Shown here piece after piece: positions 18,618 to 28,242 of a DNA stretch of 64,000 bases. This stretch comes from Saprospiraceae bacterium (GTDB lineage Bacteria > Bacteroidota > Bacteroidia > Chitinophagales > Saprospiraceae). The notes under the pieces were generated by a model. It ran no database searches, had not been told where the DNA came from, and saw nothing but the letters and a program-made list of their open reading frames with translations. The position numbers and the translations under genes are program-made. The DNA is taken from assembly GCA_022448995.1 (NCBI GenBank), contig JAKVCT010000003.1, forward strand, positions 1 through 64,000, read 5' to 3'. Position 1 is the first letter of the stretch, and each line of letters begins with the position of its first letter.

Positions 18618-21600
18618 CTATTTTTTATCCAATTGTTCTATAAGAACATCTACAGCTTTCTTGAGCTGTTCATCCTTGCCTTGTGCTCTACAATCAGGTG
18701 TATTTTCTAATAGATGTTGAGGAACAGCAGGTACAAAATCCATATTATCTCCAGTCTTTTTTACAAACCAACCTCTGAAGGGTTTACGTACATAGGAACC
18801 ATCAATCAATCGAGTAGCTCCAGTTGAGATCACTGCACCAAAAGTAGGTGTACCCACTAGCTGACCAATTTCTAAGTTCTTATAAGCATGAGAGAAGATC
18901 TCTGCATTAGAGTAGCTATTTTGATTGCAAAGTGCAACAGAAGGTTTTAACCAATAAGAATTGGGTAAACGCTCACTATATGGATAATACTGTTCAAAGT
19001 TTTTATGCTCTTTTTCTAGATTCTTAGCAGCACCACGTGGAACAGTATATGCATGTTGGCGAACATCTAGGATTGCCATCAAGTAGTCTGTTGTCCATCC
19101 ACCACCATTGTAGCGGACATCAATTACAATACCCTCTTTGCCATGACCACTAAGCATTAGTTCTTGCTCAAAACGGTGCAAACTAGCTGTTCCCATGCTT
19201 CGGATATGGATATACCCTAAACGACCATTAGAGTATTTTTCTGTCAAAGCTTTTTTATTGCGGATCCATTCTTCATATAGGAGTGTAGAGAGGCTACCTG
19301 TAGGACGAATAATCACATCCATCTCCTTATCTTCACGCTGAATACGCAATAAAACACGTTGTCCAGCAGTATTATTCATTAAGTTCCAGAAATTAGTGTA
19401 CTTATCCAGCTTCTCACCATTTATTGCTAGAATTAGATCATTTACCTTTAGTAAACTCTGTTTCTTAGAGGCTGGGCTACCTTCCAAAACTCGAGTAATA
19501 AGTACTCCATTTTTTTCTACACTTTTTATCTCTATCCCCAACATTCCTGTTTTGTTACGTTGAAGGTACTGACTCTCAGGAACTTTAGCCCTCAATCCCA
19601 TATGACTAGCATTCACTTGACCTAACATGATATTGAATATGTATTCAAAGTCCTGTTGAGTAGAAGCATTGAGCGCCCAAGGCTGGTATTTAGCTTTTAG
19701 TTTTGTCCAATCCTGCCCATGAAAATTAGGATCATAAAAATCCTCGTCAAGCGAACGCCAAGCTTCTTCAAACATTTGTTCCCGTTCTTGGCGGTGGTCA
19801 ATACGCATGCGAACAAGACTGCTTTGTGCAGTGATTTTATTATTGCTTAGACTTATGCTCTTGAACTGACCTGCACTGAGAAAATAAATTTGTTTTCCAT
19901 CAGCACTTAGCTGAGCGTAAGCAGGGTTTGCATTAGCTGCAATGGTTTTAAGCTCAGAACCATCCCAATTAATTTTGAATAAATCTTGTTTTTTGTTTGC
20001 AGGACTCTTAGCCGAGAAATATAGTGTTTTCCCATCTTCAGAAAAAGTTAAATTCCCTTCCGATCCTAATACAGAAGTTACTCTACGCAAGCGCAACTGA
20101 ATATCTTCTACATCAATATGTAAGCTATCTACCTTGATAGAATCTTTAGGTGTTTTTTTATCTTTTTTCTTCTTCTTTGGTTCTGGTTTAGTATAATAGT
20201 CACCATCATCATAATCTGCTTTTGTTTTCTCCCAATCTTCTTTTTTTAGCCATACAAACCATATATCTGTATCATCAATTCTACTTGACATAAATCCTAA
20301 TTTAGAACCATCTGGACTCCATCTTGGATTATAGTCCATACTAGGATGCATACTGATATTGATAGGTTTAGCATTAGCTTCTACTTCTTGAATATAAACA
20401 TCAGAATTAAAATTCAAATCTGATAGAGAATAGGTAATCCAGCGACTGTCCTTGCTCCAAGAATAAGAATAGGGGGTTGCCCAACCATCTAGCAAGGTAA
20501 TAGGCTTAGATAATTTCCCTTTGCTATCTATCATAGCAGCAATCAATTTTCCGTTTCCTTCTGTGTATAAAATCTGTTTTCCATCAGGAGAAACTCTTGG
20601 GAAAGATTCATTAGCAGGTGTATTGGTCAAACGAATAACCTCCGTCTGTAAAGAGCGCGATAAATCTGGAAGTAGGGTATCTGTAGAACGTACTAAGTAT
20701 AGATCATACTGCCCATCTCTATCCGAACAGAATATTACAGTGGTATCGTTTAGCCAAGTAGCTTGGCGATCTCTGTAAGCATGTTTAGATACATTATTTG
20801 TTGATTTTTTTTCTTTGTCGTTTAATTTGACAAAGATTTCTCCACGTGTTTCTAGTAGTACTTGTTTTCCATTAGGCGAAACCATGTAATCTTCAATAGA
20901 GTTATTAATGGTTTTTTGCTGGATTGGATCAAAACGATAATCCTCAGGTAAGTTTAGCTTTAGTCCCTGTGCTTTTTTGTCCGTTTGTGTAAAGACTGTA
21001 GCTTGGCGCTCATAGGCAAACTGACCTTTGGTATTAGCAGTCAAGTAAAAAATACCATCATCTTTGTGGTTACTCAACCATTTTACATCTTGCTCAGCAT
21101 AGTTATCATCCAAGGTTACTTGTTTGATATTGTATTTTTTACTTTTGGGAGACAAAGCAACATAATAAAGAGAGTTATTACTTGCCCACTGTGGATCAAA
21201 GTCATTACTTTGTTCTTGGCTAACTTGAGTATAGGTTTTAGCATCTTTATCATAAACCCATATATTTCGGTTAGCAGCACCTTTGTATTGCTCACGACTT
21301 ATTCTACAAGTACCTCTAACAAATGCAATTTTTTTTCCATCAGGCGATTCTACAGGATTAAGACCCAAGGCATCCAAAAGACGATGAGGTGTTCCGCCTC
21401 TAGCTGGCATGGTATAGATTTCCCACTCTCGTTCAATCTGTTTGTACATGCGTACGGTCATGAATAGGAGCTGATTATCGGCTGTCCAATCCGTAATAAT
21501 ATCATTAGAGCTATGAAAAGTTAGCTGCGTAACTGCTCCACCATCGACAGCTACTCTAAAAATATCATAATTCCCATTTCGATTGCTTGAAAAAGCAATT

Positions 21601-21830
21601 TGTTTGCCATCGGGACTCCATTTGGGATAAGATTCATAAGCAGCATGGATGGTTAGGCGCTTTGTCTGTTGGTTAGATAGGTTCATTACCCAAATATCAC
21701 CTTGATAAGAAAAAGCAACTTGCTTGCCATCAGGAGATAAGGCTGGTCGACGTGCTAAGATGTTTTCTTGAGCTGCTGCTGACTGAAAAAGTAACAACAG
21801 TAACAGATAGGATATAATGTGAAGCTTCAT
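18618..21830 (-). CDS. Tricorn-type S41 protease, exported
   Basis: This 1070-residue protein has a signal peptide (to SAAAQ). Two stretches of WD40-like PD40 beta-propeller repeats follow (about 25-660, with SPDGKQ units recurring), then a helical core, a PDZ domain (about 755-835) and an S41 peptidase domain (about 840-1060). The probable nucleophile is a Ser in NQNSYSNAE. The SH pair of the tricorn active site is present in NASHMGLRA. It would degrade peptides in the periplasm, with the propellers filtering substrates. A charged Lys/Asp/Glu-rich insert lies near 555-585. It shares an operon with the small membrane protein downstream. Confidence 0.94.
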   Translation of the reverse strand: MKLHIISYLLLLLLFQSAAAQENILARRPALSPDGKQVAFSYQGDIWVMNLSNQQTKRLTIHAAYESYPKWSPDGKQIAFSSNRNGNYDIFRVAVDGGAVTQLTFHSSNDIITDWTADNQLLFMTVRMYKQIEREWEIYTMPARGGTPHRLLDALGLNPVESPDGKKIAFVRGTCRISREQYKGAANRNIWVYDKDAKTYTQVSQEQSNDFDPQWASNNSLYYVALSPKSKKYNIKQVTLDDNYAEQDVKWLSNHKDDGIFYLTANTKGQFAYERQATVFTQTDKKAQGLKLNLPEDYRFDPIQQKTINNSIEDYMVSPNGKQVLLETRGEIFVKLNDKEKKSTNNVSKHAYRDRQATWLNDTTVIFCSDRDGQYDLYLVRSTDTLLPDLSRSLQTEVIRLTNTPANESFPRVSPDGKQILYTEGNGKLIAAMIDSKGKLSKPITLLDGWATPYSYSWSKDSRWITYSLSDLNFNSDVYIQEVEANAKPINISMHPSMDYNPRWSPDGSKLGFMSSRIDDTDIWFVWLKKEDWEKTKADYDDGDYYTKPEPKKKKKDKKTPKDSIKVDSLHIDVEDIQLRLRRVTSVLGSEGNLTFSEDGKTLYFSAKSPANKKQDLFKINWDGSELKTIAANANPAYAQLSADGKQIYFLSAGQFKSISLSNNKITAQSSLVRMRIDHRQEREQMFEEAWRSLDEDFYDPNFHGQDWTKLKAKYQPWALNASTQQDFEYIFNIMLGQVNASHMGLRAKVPESQYLQRNKTGMLGIEIKSVEKNGVLITRVLEGSPASKKQSLLKVNDLILAINGEKLDKYTNFWNLMNNTAGQRVLLRIQREDKEMDVIIRPTGSLSTLLYEEWIRNKKALTEKYSNGRLGYIHIRSMGTASLHRFEQELMLSGHGKEGIVIDVRYNGGGWTTDYLMAILDVRQHAYTVPRGAAKNLEKEHKNFEQYYPYSERLPNSYWLKPSVALCNQNSYSNAEIFSHAYKNLEIGQLVGTPTFGAVISTGATRLIDGSYVRKPFRGWFVKKTGDNMDFVPAVPQHLLENTPDCRAQGKDEQLKKAVDVLIEQLDKK

Positions 21831-22413
21831 AATTATATTATATGTTAAAATAATGATGTTAACTCAAAATCTATTCAACAGCAAAAATAATAGATATTCT
21901 TAAAAAGGTGTTAAATAAAAACTATAGATTGGATATAACCTCAAGTATCTAGTATATTCATACAACTAAAAAAATAGTTTGATACATCCACTGAACTATT
22001 ATGCGTTGCTAAAGTTCTTAAAATTGGTGGTATTTTTGTCTATAATAAATCGTCCTTGAGGGATGGATAGGTAAGAATAAATTTTGAGAGCGTTATTTGA
22101 GGTAGCTAATTTATTTTGATAAAGAAGTTGTTTGAAGATAGTTAAATACTCTACAGAAATATTTAATTATTGAAGTTGTTTAAGAATTAGATTTAATGCA
22201 GAAATTCAGATGATTTTTAAACAACTTCATTGATACAAAGTGTTTTGAAAGTTGGTATTGCCCTTCTTTTGGTATTCTGGGAGCTAATCCATGAAGCTCA
22301 AAAGAAGTTTTATGCTTACTTCCAAGTACTTATCTATCAATCTACCATCTATTGTTGAACAATTTTTAAGTCTATTGTATATATAGTTACCATAAATATT
22401 TTAAATTAAAAAA
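21831..22413. other. Intergenic spacer with an R1 element
   Basis: This is a 583-bp gap between divergent genes. It contains the 57-bp R1 repeat at 22172-22228 and must hold both promoters. No gene is seen. Confidence 0.5.
22172..22228 (+). repeat. R1 element, 57 bp, forward copy
   Basis: It starts GAAGTTGTTTAA and ends TTAAACAACTTC, a 12-bp perfect terminal inverted repeat. The 57 bases are identical to the reverse complement of 59328-59384. Confidence 0.85.
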
Positions 22414-23874
22414 ATGATGAATTTCTTATTGAGAAACACTGTGTTGTGCTTAGCTGTTTTGCTCCTCAGCAGCTCTTTTCTGTTGGCTCAGAAAAAAAAT
22501 AATGAAAAAGAGGGATACAAAATTACCGTTCGATTGGATAATTATGAAAATGATACACTTGTATTAGGGTATTTTATGGGTAAACAAACCTATGTGAGTG
22601 ATTCAGCTATAGGAAAGAATGCCAAGGGTGAATTTGTGTTTGAAGGAGATAAGTCTTTAGCTTTAGGAACCTATATGGTTTTATTAAAACCTGATAATAT
22701 TTACTTTGAAATAGTTATCGCCAATAAAGAAGAACAAAAGAATTTATATTTCAGGACAGATACTAAAGATGCTAATTTGACTAAGGGACTGACTATAAAA
22801 GGTTCTAAGGAAAATGAGGTATTTATCAAGTATGTACAGTTTTTGTCTGGGGTGAATGAGAGAGGTAATGCTTTTCAGAAGGAATTGGAAGAGGCCAAAG
22901 AAGCCAAGGACAAAGAGAAAGAAACTCAGATTTCTAAAAAATTAGAGAATTTAGGTAAGGAGGTGCGTACTTATCAAGAGGAGTTAACAAAAGAATACCC
23001 TAAGTTTATGGTATCCAAGCTAATTCTTGCGAGTCGATTACCTGAAGTCCCTGCTGAGATTCGTAGTAAACAACCTGACGCTTATCTGTATTATCGTGCA
23101 CATTATTTTGATGGTTTTGACTGGAATGATGGACGTTTGGCGCGCTCCAAGATTTTGCACGAGAAAATGGATTTTTATATCAATAAGTTAACTGTACAAC
23201 ATCCTGATTCTGTCTCTGCATCCGTTAATTATTTGCTAGATAAGGCATTAGAAGGAGATACCTTAATTTATAAGTATATGGTGACCACTTTATTAAATCG
23301 CTATGCTAAAACGGAAGTGATTTGTATGGATGCTGTTTATGTCAATATTGCTTTAAGGTATTATTGCTCAGGTAAAACACCATGGGTAGGTGAAGAACAA
23401 TTGGAAAAGATTTGTGCAGATGCTGACGATCTAAAAGGATCTTTATGTAATCGTCCTGCACCAGATTTTCAACTATCTACAGTAGATGATCAGCAGTTTC
23501 GTCTGTATGCAACTAAGGCTAAGTATACTGTATTATATTTTTGGGATCCTACTTGTGGAAATTGTAGTAAGAATTCCAAAAAATTGGTGCCTGTAGCTAA
23601 AAAATGGATTCCCAAAGGTGTTTATTTTGTAGGAATTTGTAGTAAGTCCAAGAAGGATGTAGAGGAATGTACTGATAAGATTGAAGAGATCGGAATGCCT
23701 TGGATTAATCTATCCGACGAAGCAAAGTATCTAGGATGGGTAAAGAAGATATATAATATCAAGATGAATCCTTTTATGCTTCTATTGGATGAGAATAAAA
23801 AAATTATGTATAAAAGAATTGTTCCTGATCAGTTAGATGAGATATTAGAACGATTGACTGAAGAGAAGAAGTAA
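22414..23874 (+). CDS. TlpA-like thioredoxin-fold protein, exported
   Basis: This 486-residue protein has a signal peptide (to LLAQ) and an N-terminal beta-sandwich resembling the DUF4369 domain of Bacteroidota thioredoxins (about 30-140). A helical middle region (about 145-340) follows, then a C-terminal thioredoxin/AhpC-TSA fold with the redox motif FWDPTCGNCSK (Cys near 380 and 383). It would act as a disulfide oxidoreductase in the periplasm. The partner is unknown. A long imperfect inverted repeat follows the gene. Confidence 0.9.
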   Translation: MMNFLLRNTVLCLAVLLLSSSFLLAQKKNNEKEGYKITVRLDNYENDTLVLGYFMGKQTYVSDSAIGKNAKGEFVFEGDKSLALGTYMVLLKPDNIYFEIVIANKEEQKNLYFRTDTKDANLTKGLTIKGSKENEVFIKYVQFLSGVNERGNAFQKELEEAKEAKDKEKETQISKKLENLGKEVRTYQEELTKEYPKFMVSKLILASRLPEVPAEIRSKQPDAYLYYRAHYFDGFDWNDGRLARSKILHEKMDFYINKLTVQHPDSVSASVNYLLDKALEGDTLIYKYMVTTLLNRYAKTEVICMDAVYVNIALRYYCSGKTPWVGEEQLEKICADADDLKGSLCNRPAPDFQLSTVDDQQFRLYATKAKYTVLYFWDPTCGNCSKNSKKLVPVAKKWIPKGVYFVGICSKSKKDVEECTDKIEEIGMPWINLSDEAKYLGWVKKIYNIKMNPFMLLLDENKKIMYKRIVPDQLDEILERLTEEKK

Positions 23875-23885
23875 AAAATAAACGG

Positions 23886-24032
23886 ACTCCCAAAAAAAGG
23901 GGCTGTCTGAAAAGGCGAGTTTCGAAAAATAGAACCCAATAAAATTTTGGATTTTATTCATTCCCTCGCCAAATAATATTCTAATCTTTCAGATTAGGGT
24001 AACCTTTTTAGACAACCTCTTTTTTGGGGAGA
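23886..24032. repeat. Long imperfect inverted repeat between convergent genes
   Basis: The 29-base left arm (from CTCCCAAAAAAAGG, 23887 on) matches the reverse complement of the right arm (24003-24031) at 25 of 29 positions by eye, enclosing about 87 bases. The word CTGTCT(A/G)AAAAGG in the arm also occurs at 28796 and, altered, at 9460 and 56965, so this may be a dispersed element as well as a terminator. Confidence 0.6.
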
Positions 24033-24063
24033 TTCATAGGGAGGTTCAGTATTAAGTATATTT

Positions 24064-24107
24064 CTTCGCTCACCTTTTGCCATTGCTGCAAAAGGTGAGA
24101 GAAGCGA
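24064..24107. terminator. Strong hairpin at the end of the 24117 gene
   Basis: CTCACCTTTTGC and GCAAAAGGTGAG form a perfect 12-bp stem around a 7-base loop, and the stem is partly extended by flanking CTTCG and GAAGCG. It sits just past the minus-strand stop at 24117. There is no clean T run, so its termination efficiency is uncertain. Confidence 0.6.
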
Positions 24108-24116
24108 AAATGTTTT

Positions 24117-25871
24117 TTACATAACAACTTCTTCTGGTTTGTTGAGCAGCTTTCGAACATCTTGTTCTGTTTCCAAACCTGTAGCTGGTTGCATGTAAAA
24201 ACGATACACCTCTTGATTTGGATCAGACTCTTTTAGCATATTCGCTACAAAAACTTTTCTATCTTCAGTCATTGCCCAAACCACATATTCCTTGGATGGA
24301 TCTAACTTAACAGCAAATTCAGAAGCAGCTTCTTTTAATTCTTTGAAATAATACAAGCCTTCTTTTTCATTTGCAATGAACACAGAGCTAACAGCTACTT
24401 GTTCTGTAGCTTCTATACCACCCAATAAGCTAATATTTGTGTTCAATGTTTCAGAAAGCTCTGCCGTTTTGCCACAATTCCATAATCCAAAATGATCAAT
24501 ATCAAAGCGATTCATTACAACTTTAACTAAATTCAGCGTAGAGTTGTTGGTCGAATCTGTAGCAGGAGGATCATTATTCACGATAGGTTGATCAAGATTG
24601 GTACGACTTGCTCTAAAGGCTGCAAAATCACTATCTATCTGATTTTGACGTTCTTGCAATTTAGCTTGATACTCTGCTAAATCTTTCTGATATTGCTCAC
24701 GTAAACGTTGTAGTTGTTGCCCTTGAGCTACGATTACCGCATCAAACTCAGCTACCATATCTCCAATAGATAACTTGATTAGAAAATAATCATCCTTACG
24801 AGTAATCTTATAATCTGCCCATTCTATTTCACTCCATTTAGAATTAAATTTATCCATAGTTCTAGGTTGGAACAATAGATCTTGGTGATTCTTAAACTCT
24901 GGAAATTCTTGAGTATCTACATCAAACCCAAACGTAGGCTTATCATCATTGTAGGATTTAGGTTCAATTGGTAGATCAGGCATTGGGTATTTTTTTCCTA
25001 TTTTAGCCAATGCTTTTTCTAGCTCTATTTCTGAAAGCGCTGGATCAGGAGCAGGATCATCAATATCCCCATTCGTATTTCCTTCATTGTTTGTATTTTG
25101 ATTGCCTAAATTATCACTTGCAGCCTTAGACGGTACAAGGGATAGGTCATCAACACCTTTATCTTCCCATTGATCCTCTTTTTCGTTAAATAATTGAACT
25201 CTAGGATTTTCGATATCTAGATTTTGAGCGATTGCTGCTTTCAATTCTACGGCAATTTTTTTCCCTTCTCCAATATAAATAGCTTCTCCATTTTGATAAC
25301 CTTGAATCTGCATCATTCCTGTAGATTGTAGATTCTGATGTTTATCCTGTTGTTTAGGTACACCTGCCAAAAACATATCTACATGGTCTTCAAATTCACG
25401 GTATTGGATATCTACTTTTCCCTTGACAATCTCCCCATTTTTATCAACAAAAGCACTAGCAGGAACAGTTATTTTGGATCCTGTTGGGTGTTGAATGGTA
25501 TAGCCATTACTTACATCATCTATACTGTAGTTGGTGAAAGGTTGTTGGATCTGTGGGAGCGGCTCGTGCAAGGTCAGAACCCCTGATCTTATACCTGTTG
25601 GATCACCACTTATATCAATCTGTTTAATCATGAAAATCACGAGGACAGAGGCAGCAACAGCCATTATTGCACCTAGACCATATCTGACCAAAAGCGATTT
25701 TCCTGGACTTGCTTTGGGCAGTTCCACTACTTTGGTTACTTCTGCTTCTGGTGTTGGAGTGGTTTGTTCAAATTGAGCAAATAAGGCATCAAAATCTTGA
25801 TGTTTATTGATTTGTTCACTACTCAACTTGGGAATATTTTCCTTTATATTGTAATTGTTGTTCATAATCAT
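24117..25871 (-). CDS. Single-span membrane protein paired with the ECF sigma factor
   Basis: This 584-residue protein has a short cytoplasmic N-terminus (about 1-60), one span (about 62-84, GLGAIMAVAASVLVIFMI) and a large extracytoplasmic part. The external part contains a beta-rich module (TVPASAFVDKNGEIVKGKVD and FLAGVPKQ), a coiled coil rich in Gln (about 400-430) and a second beta module. It lies 63 bp downstream of a sigma factor gene, a position usual for anti-sigma or sigma-linked membrane sensors. It lacks a recognisable anti-sigma zinc motif. An anti-sigma or sensing role is inference from context. Confidence 0.85.
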   Translation of the reverse strand: MIMNNNYNIKENIPKLSSEQINKHQDFDALFAQFEQTTPTPEAEVTKVVELPKASPGKSLLVRYGLGAIMAVAASVLVIFMIKQIDISGDPTGIRSGVLTLHEPLPQIQQPFTNYSIDDVSNGYTIQHPTGSKITVPASAFVDKNGEIVKGKVDIQYREFEDHVDMFLAGVPKQQDKHQNLQSTGMMQIQGYQNGEAIYIGEGKKIAVELKAAIAQNLDIENPRVQLFNEKEDQWEDKGVDDLSLVPSKAASDNLGNQNTNNEGNTNGDIDDPAPDPALSEIELEKALAKIGKKYPMPDLPIEPKSYNDDKPTFGFDVDTQEFPEFKNHQDLLFQPRTMDKFNSKWSEIEWADYKITRKDDYFLIKLSIGDMVAEFDAVIVAQGQQLQRLREQYQKDLAEYQAKLQERQNQIDSDFAAFRASRTNLDQPIVNNDPPATDSTNNSTLNLVKVVMNRFDIDHFGLWNCGKTAELSETLNTNISLLGGIEATEQVAVSSVFIANEKEGLYYFKELKEAASEFAVKLDPSKEYVVWAMTEDRKVFVANMLKESDPNQEVYRFYMQPATGLETEQDVRKLLNKPEEVVM

Positions 25872-25934
25872 TTTAATTTAGGATTAGCCAATAATCAAAC
25901 ACTCATTTCATCGAATCATATTGAAACGCTAATC

Positions 25935-26513
25935 TTATTGTCTGCGTTTTTTGAATCGTTTTTTCATTTTTTGGAGTAATCGATAGATCTTAACTTTTGC
26001 ATTATTTTCGGTAATGTCTAAGATCTGTGCTACTTCTTTAAACGGTCTTTTTTCAAAAAAACGCAACTCTAGTAACTCAACCTCTGCAGGTTTTAGGTCT
26101 TGAATAACTGCTTTGAGGATCTTGATATTGATTTCCAAATCCGCTTTATCCTCAAACTCGTCTTCCAAATCTTTCGTATTATTTTCTTCAAGTGTAATCA
26201 CTCGATTCTTATTGATCTTGCGAAAGTGCTGTGCAATTTCATTGCTTGCTATTCTGAATAACCAAGCTGAAAAAGGCACTCCTTTGAATTCATATTTATG
26301 CAGATTTTGCATTGCTTTCAGAAAAACCTGAGAACATAGATCTGCAGCCATACTTTCATCAGCAGTACGTTGGTAGATAAAACGAAATATTGGTTCATAG
26401 TACTTGCTGTACAAAACCCTAAATTGTGCGGGGTTAGCTTGTGCTGCTTGTACCTGTTTCCATTCATCTAGAATATCTTGCTGAGATAAGGTATATTTAT
26501 TAGATGTTGACAT
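25935..26513 (-). CDS. ECF-type RNA polymerase sigma factor
   Basis: This 192-residue protein has sigma region 2 (about 28-95, with YYEPIFRFIYQRT, DLCSQVFLKA and FSAWLFRIASNEI) and sigma region 4 (about 135-185, with ELLELRFFEKRPFKEVAQIL and AKVKIYRLL). The very basic C-terminus is typical. It would direct RNA polymerase to a specific promoter set, probably controlled by the membrane protein encoded immediately downstream. Its target genes cannot be read from the window. Confidence 0.95.
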   Translation of the reverse strand: MSTSNKYTLSQQDILDEWKQVQAAQANPAQFRVLYSKYYEPIFRFIYQRTADESMAADLCSQVFLKAMQNLHKYEFKGVPFSAWLFRIASNEIAQHFRKINKNRVITLEENNTKDLEDEFEDKADLEINIKILKAVIQDLKPAEVELLELRFFEKRPFKEVAQILDITENNAKVKIYRLLQKMKKRFKKRRQ

Positions 26514-26622
26514 ATATTGGTTTAACTATACAATTGAATACTTACCTCAGTAATATTAAGTTTTTTGTTTTTGTTTACAAAAAATAGCCAAGTCTAAATT
26601 TTAATTATTAGTAGTTTTGGCT

Positions 26623-27546
26623 TCAATTATTATAATAACTATAGGTCAAGATTTGTTGTTTATTATTTTCTTCTATTATTTCTTTTTCCAATAATCCTTG
26701 ATCATTCCAATAATGATAGATTCTTTTGATCAATTTTCCGTCCTCAGCTTCTATTCTTGGGTCATAAAATCGGGTTTGAACAAGTTGCTCTCCTTCATAG
26801 TCATAATCAATGATTTGGATAACATCTCGATCAATATTCTGAATCTCCGTTCTAGCAGGATTTCCATCATCGCCAATATGAGTATGATGTGCTGTAACAA
26901 TAGTGTGTAAATCTTGATAGACTCGTACAATTTCCATATCATGTCGATATTCAGTGAGTGTGATTTGAGCCTGTTTATTGTCTTTCAGTGTCATCAAGTG
27001 ATCCATATTTCTCATTCTACCAGCAGTGGTAATACGCTCTCTAACCATTCTTTTTTTGTGGTCAAAACCATAATCATACAATAATCTAAAATTTGCTTCG
27101 TAATTATATTTAACCACTTTTTGAAAAGGCATTGTATCACGACCATACATAAACATGTAGGAAAAAGGAATAGAGTCTTTGTCTGTTAGGACGCTAGGAT
27201 AAGTCTCATCAATTACAGAGCAGAGTCCTTTCTGATAATAATAGACTAATTGCTTGGATTGGTCACCTTCAGGAGTATAGTCTGTAATTGTTTGCATTTT
27301 ACCTTCTGTATAATCAAATGCCCGAAGCTGATATCCTGCACCATCAGGAGTACTCCACTGGTAACCAGATTCATCATCTTCTGTTTTTTGGTAAAAATCA
27401 ATCCAAATACTGGTTTGGTTATGACCTTGGGCAACTGCTTTCTCTAAGGAAAAAGGAGGTTTAGGGAAAACTGTATTTTCCTGAGCTTTAGACTCATTCA
27501 GACCAACAATTAATAAGAACAATATCCATGTAAGCGTTTTCATCAT
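26623..27546 (-). CDS. Exported protein with YD-like repeats, unknown function
   Basis: This 307-residue protein has a signal peptide (to ESKAQ). The mature part has repeated beta-strand units with the flavour of YD/RHS or MORN repeats, such as VVKYNYEANFRLLYDYGFDH and IIDYDYEGEQLVQTRFYD. The protein at 43562 has units of a similar style. It is probably a periplasmic or surface protein. I recognise no enzyme motif. It lies upstream of the sigma factor gene in the same direction with a gap of about 110 bp. Confidence 0.83.
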   Translation of the reverse strand: MMKTLTWILFLLIVGLNESKAQENTVFPKPPFSLEKAVAQGHNQTSIWIDFYQKTEDDESGYQWSTPDGAGYQLRAFDYTEGKMQTITDYTPEGDQSKQLVYYYQKGLCSVIDETYPSVLTDKDSIPFSYMFMYGRDTMPFQKVVKYNYEANFRLLYDYGFDHKKRMVRERITTAGRMRNMDHLMTLKDNKQAQITLTEYRHDMEIVRVYQDLHTIVTAHHTHIGDDGNPARTEIQNIDRDVIQIIDYDYEGEQLVQTRFYDPRIEAEDGKLIKRIYHYWNDQGLLEKEIIEENNKQQILTYSYYNN

Positions 27547-27645
27547 CCAGTTAGTTTTATATTATGTAGATAAGACTTTTTAGGAGTCTATAGTCTATAC
27601 ATCACGATGCTTATGATCTATTTCTACACAAGAGTATACAATCTT

Positions 27646-28242
27646 TTAGTATTTTAATTGACGAGTTGCAATGAATTTTCCAAAATGATAAGTACTCGGA
27701 TTTCCTTGGTCATCCAAAGCTGCTTGCCACTCAGTTTTATTCAAATTTCTTATTAACTCTTTTGCAAAGGCTTGATCATTGGTTTGGTATATCCCAATAC
27801 TACTTACTTTTCCATAGACATTCACTACAAAGTCATAGATCACAAAAGATTGATTGGAATTCTGTAGTTGTTTTATTTTTGCTTCTTCGTGAGGCGAAAT
27901 ATACATGAAGGCATAATTCCCACTTGCAGATAGATATGGCAAGCGACTAAATTTCTTAGGTCGCTTACGTTCTACAAGCTCAGGTTTAGAGGGCAATCCG
28001 CTGAGGTCTGAACTATCATTGAGCTTTTCTGGATGGCTTTCAAGTTTTCCAAGATTTTTTGGTTGATCTTGATAAGACACCGAGTCTAATGTTTTTGTTT
28101 CTATAGCTACAATTGGACTAACCGCTTTTTTTACTCTAAAAACATAGTGATTTTGAGTAGGACTCTCTGAAGGAGGCGTAGACTGTCCAAAACTCGGACA
28201 AACAAAATTAGATACAATTATCGAAATAAACAGAGACTTCAT
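27646..28242 (-). CDS. Exported protein with a TonB C-terminal-like domain
   Basis: This 198-residue protein has a signal peptide (to SFGQ) and a linker rich in Pro, Ser and Lys. The C-terminal domain (about 100-195), containing YDFVVNVYGKVSSIGIYQTN, KELIRNLNKTEWQAAL and HFGKF, resembles the TonB C-terminal fold used by many Bacteroidota envelope proteins. It has no N-terminal membrane anchor, so it is not a classic TonB. The role is unknown. Confidence 0.78.
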   Translation of the reverse strand: MKSLFISIIVSNFVCPSFGQSTPPSESPTQNHYVFRVKKAVSPIVAIETKTLDSVSYQDQPKNLGKLESHPEKLNDSSDLSGLPSKPELVERKRPKKFSRLPYLSASGNYAFMYISPHEEAKIKQLQNSNQSFVIYDFVVNVYGKVSSIGIYQTNDQAFAKELIRNLNKTEWQAALDDQGNPSTYHFGKFIATRQLKY

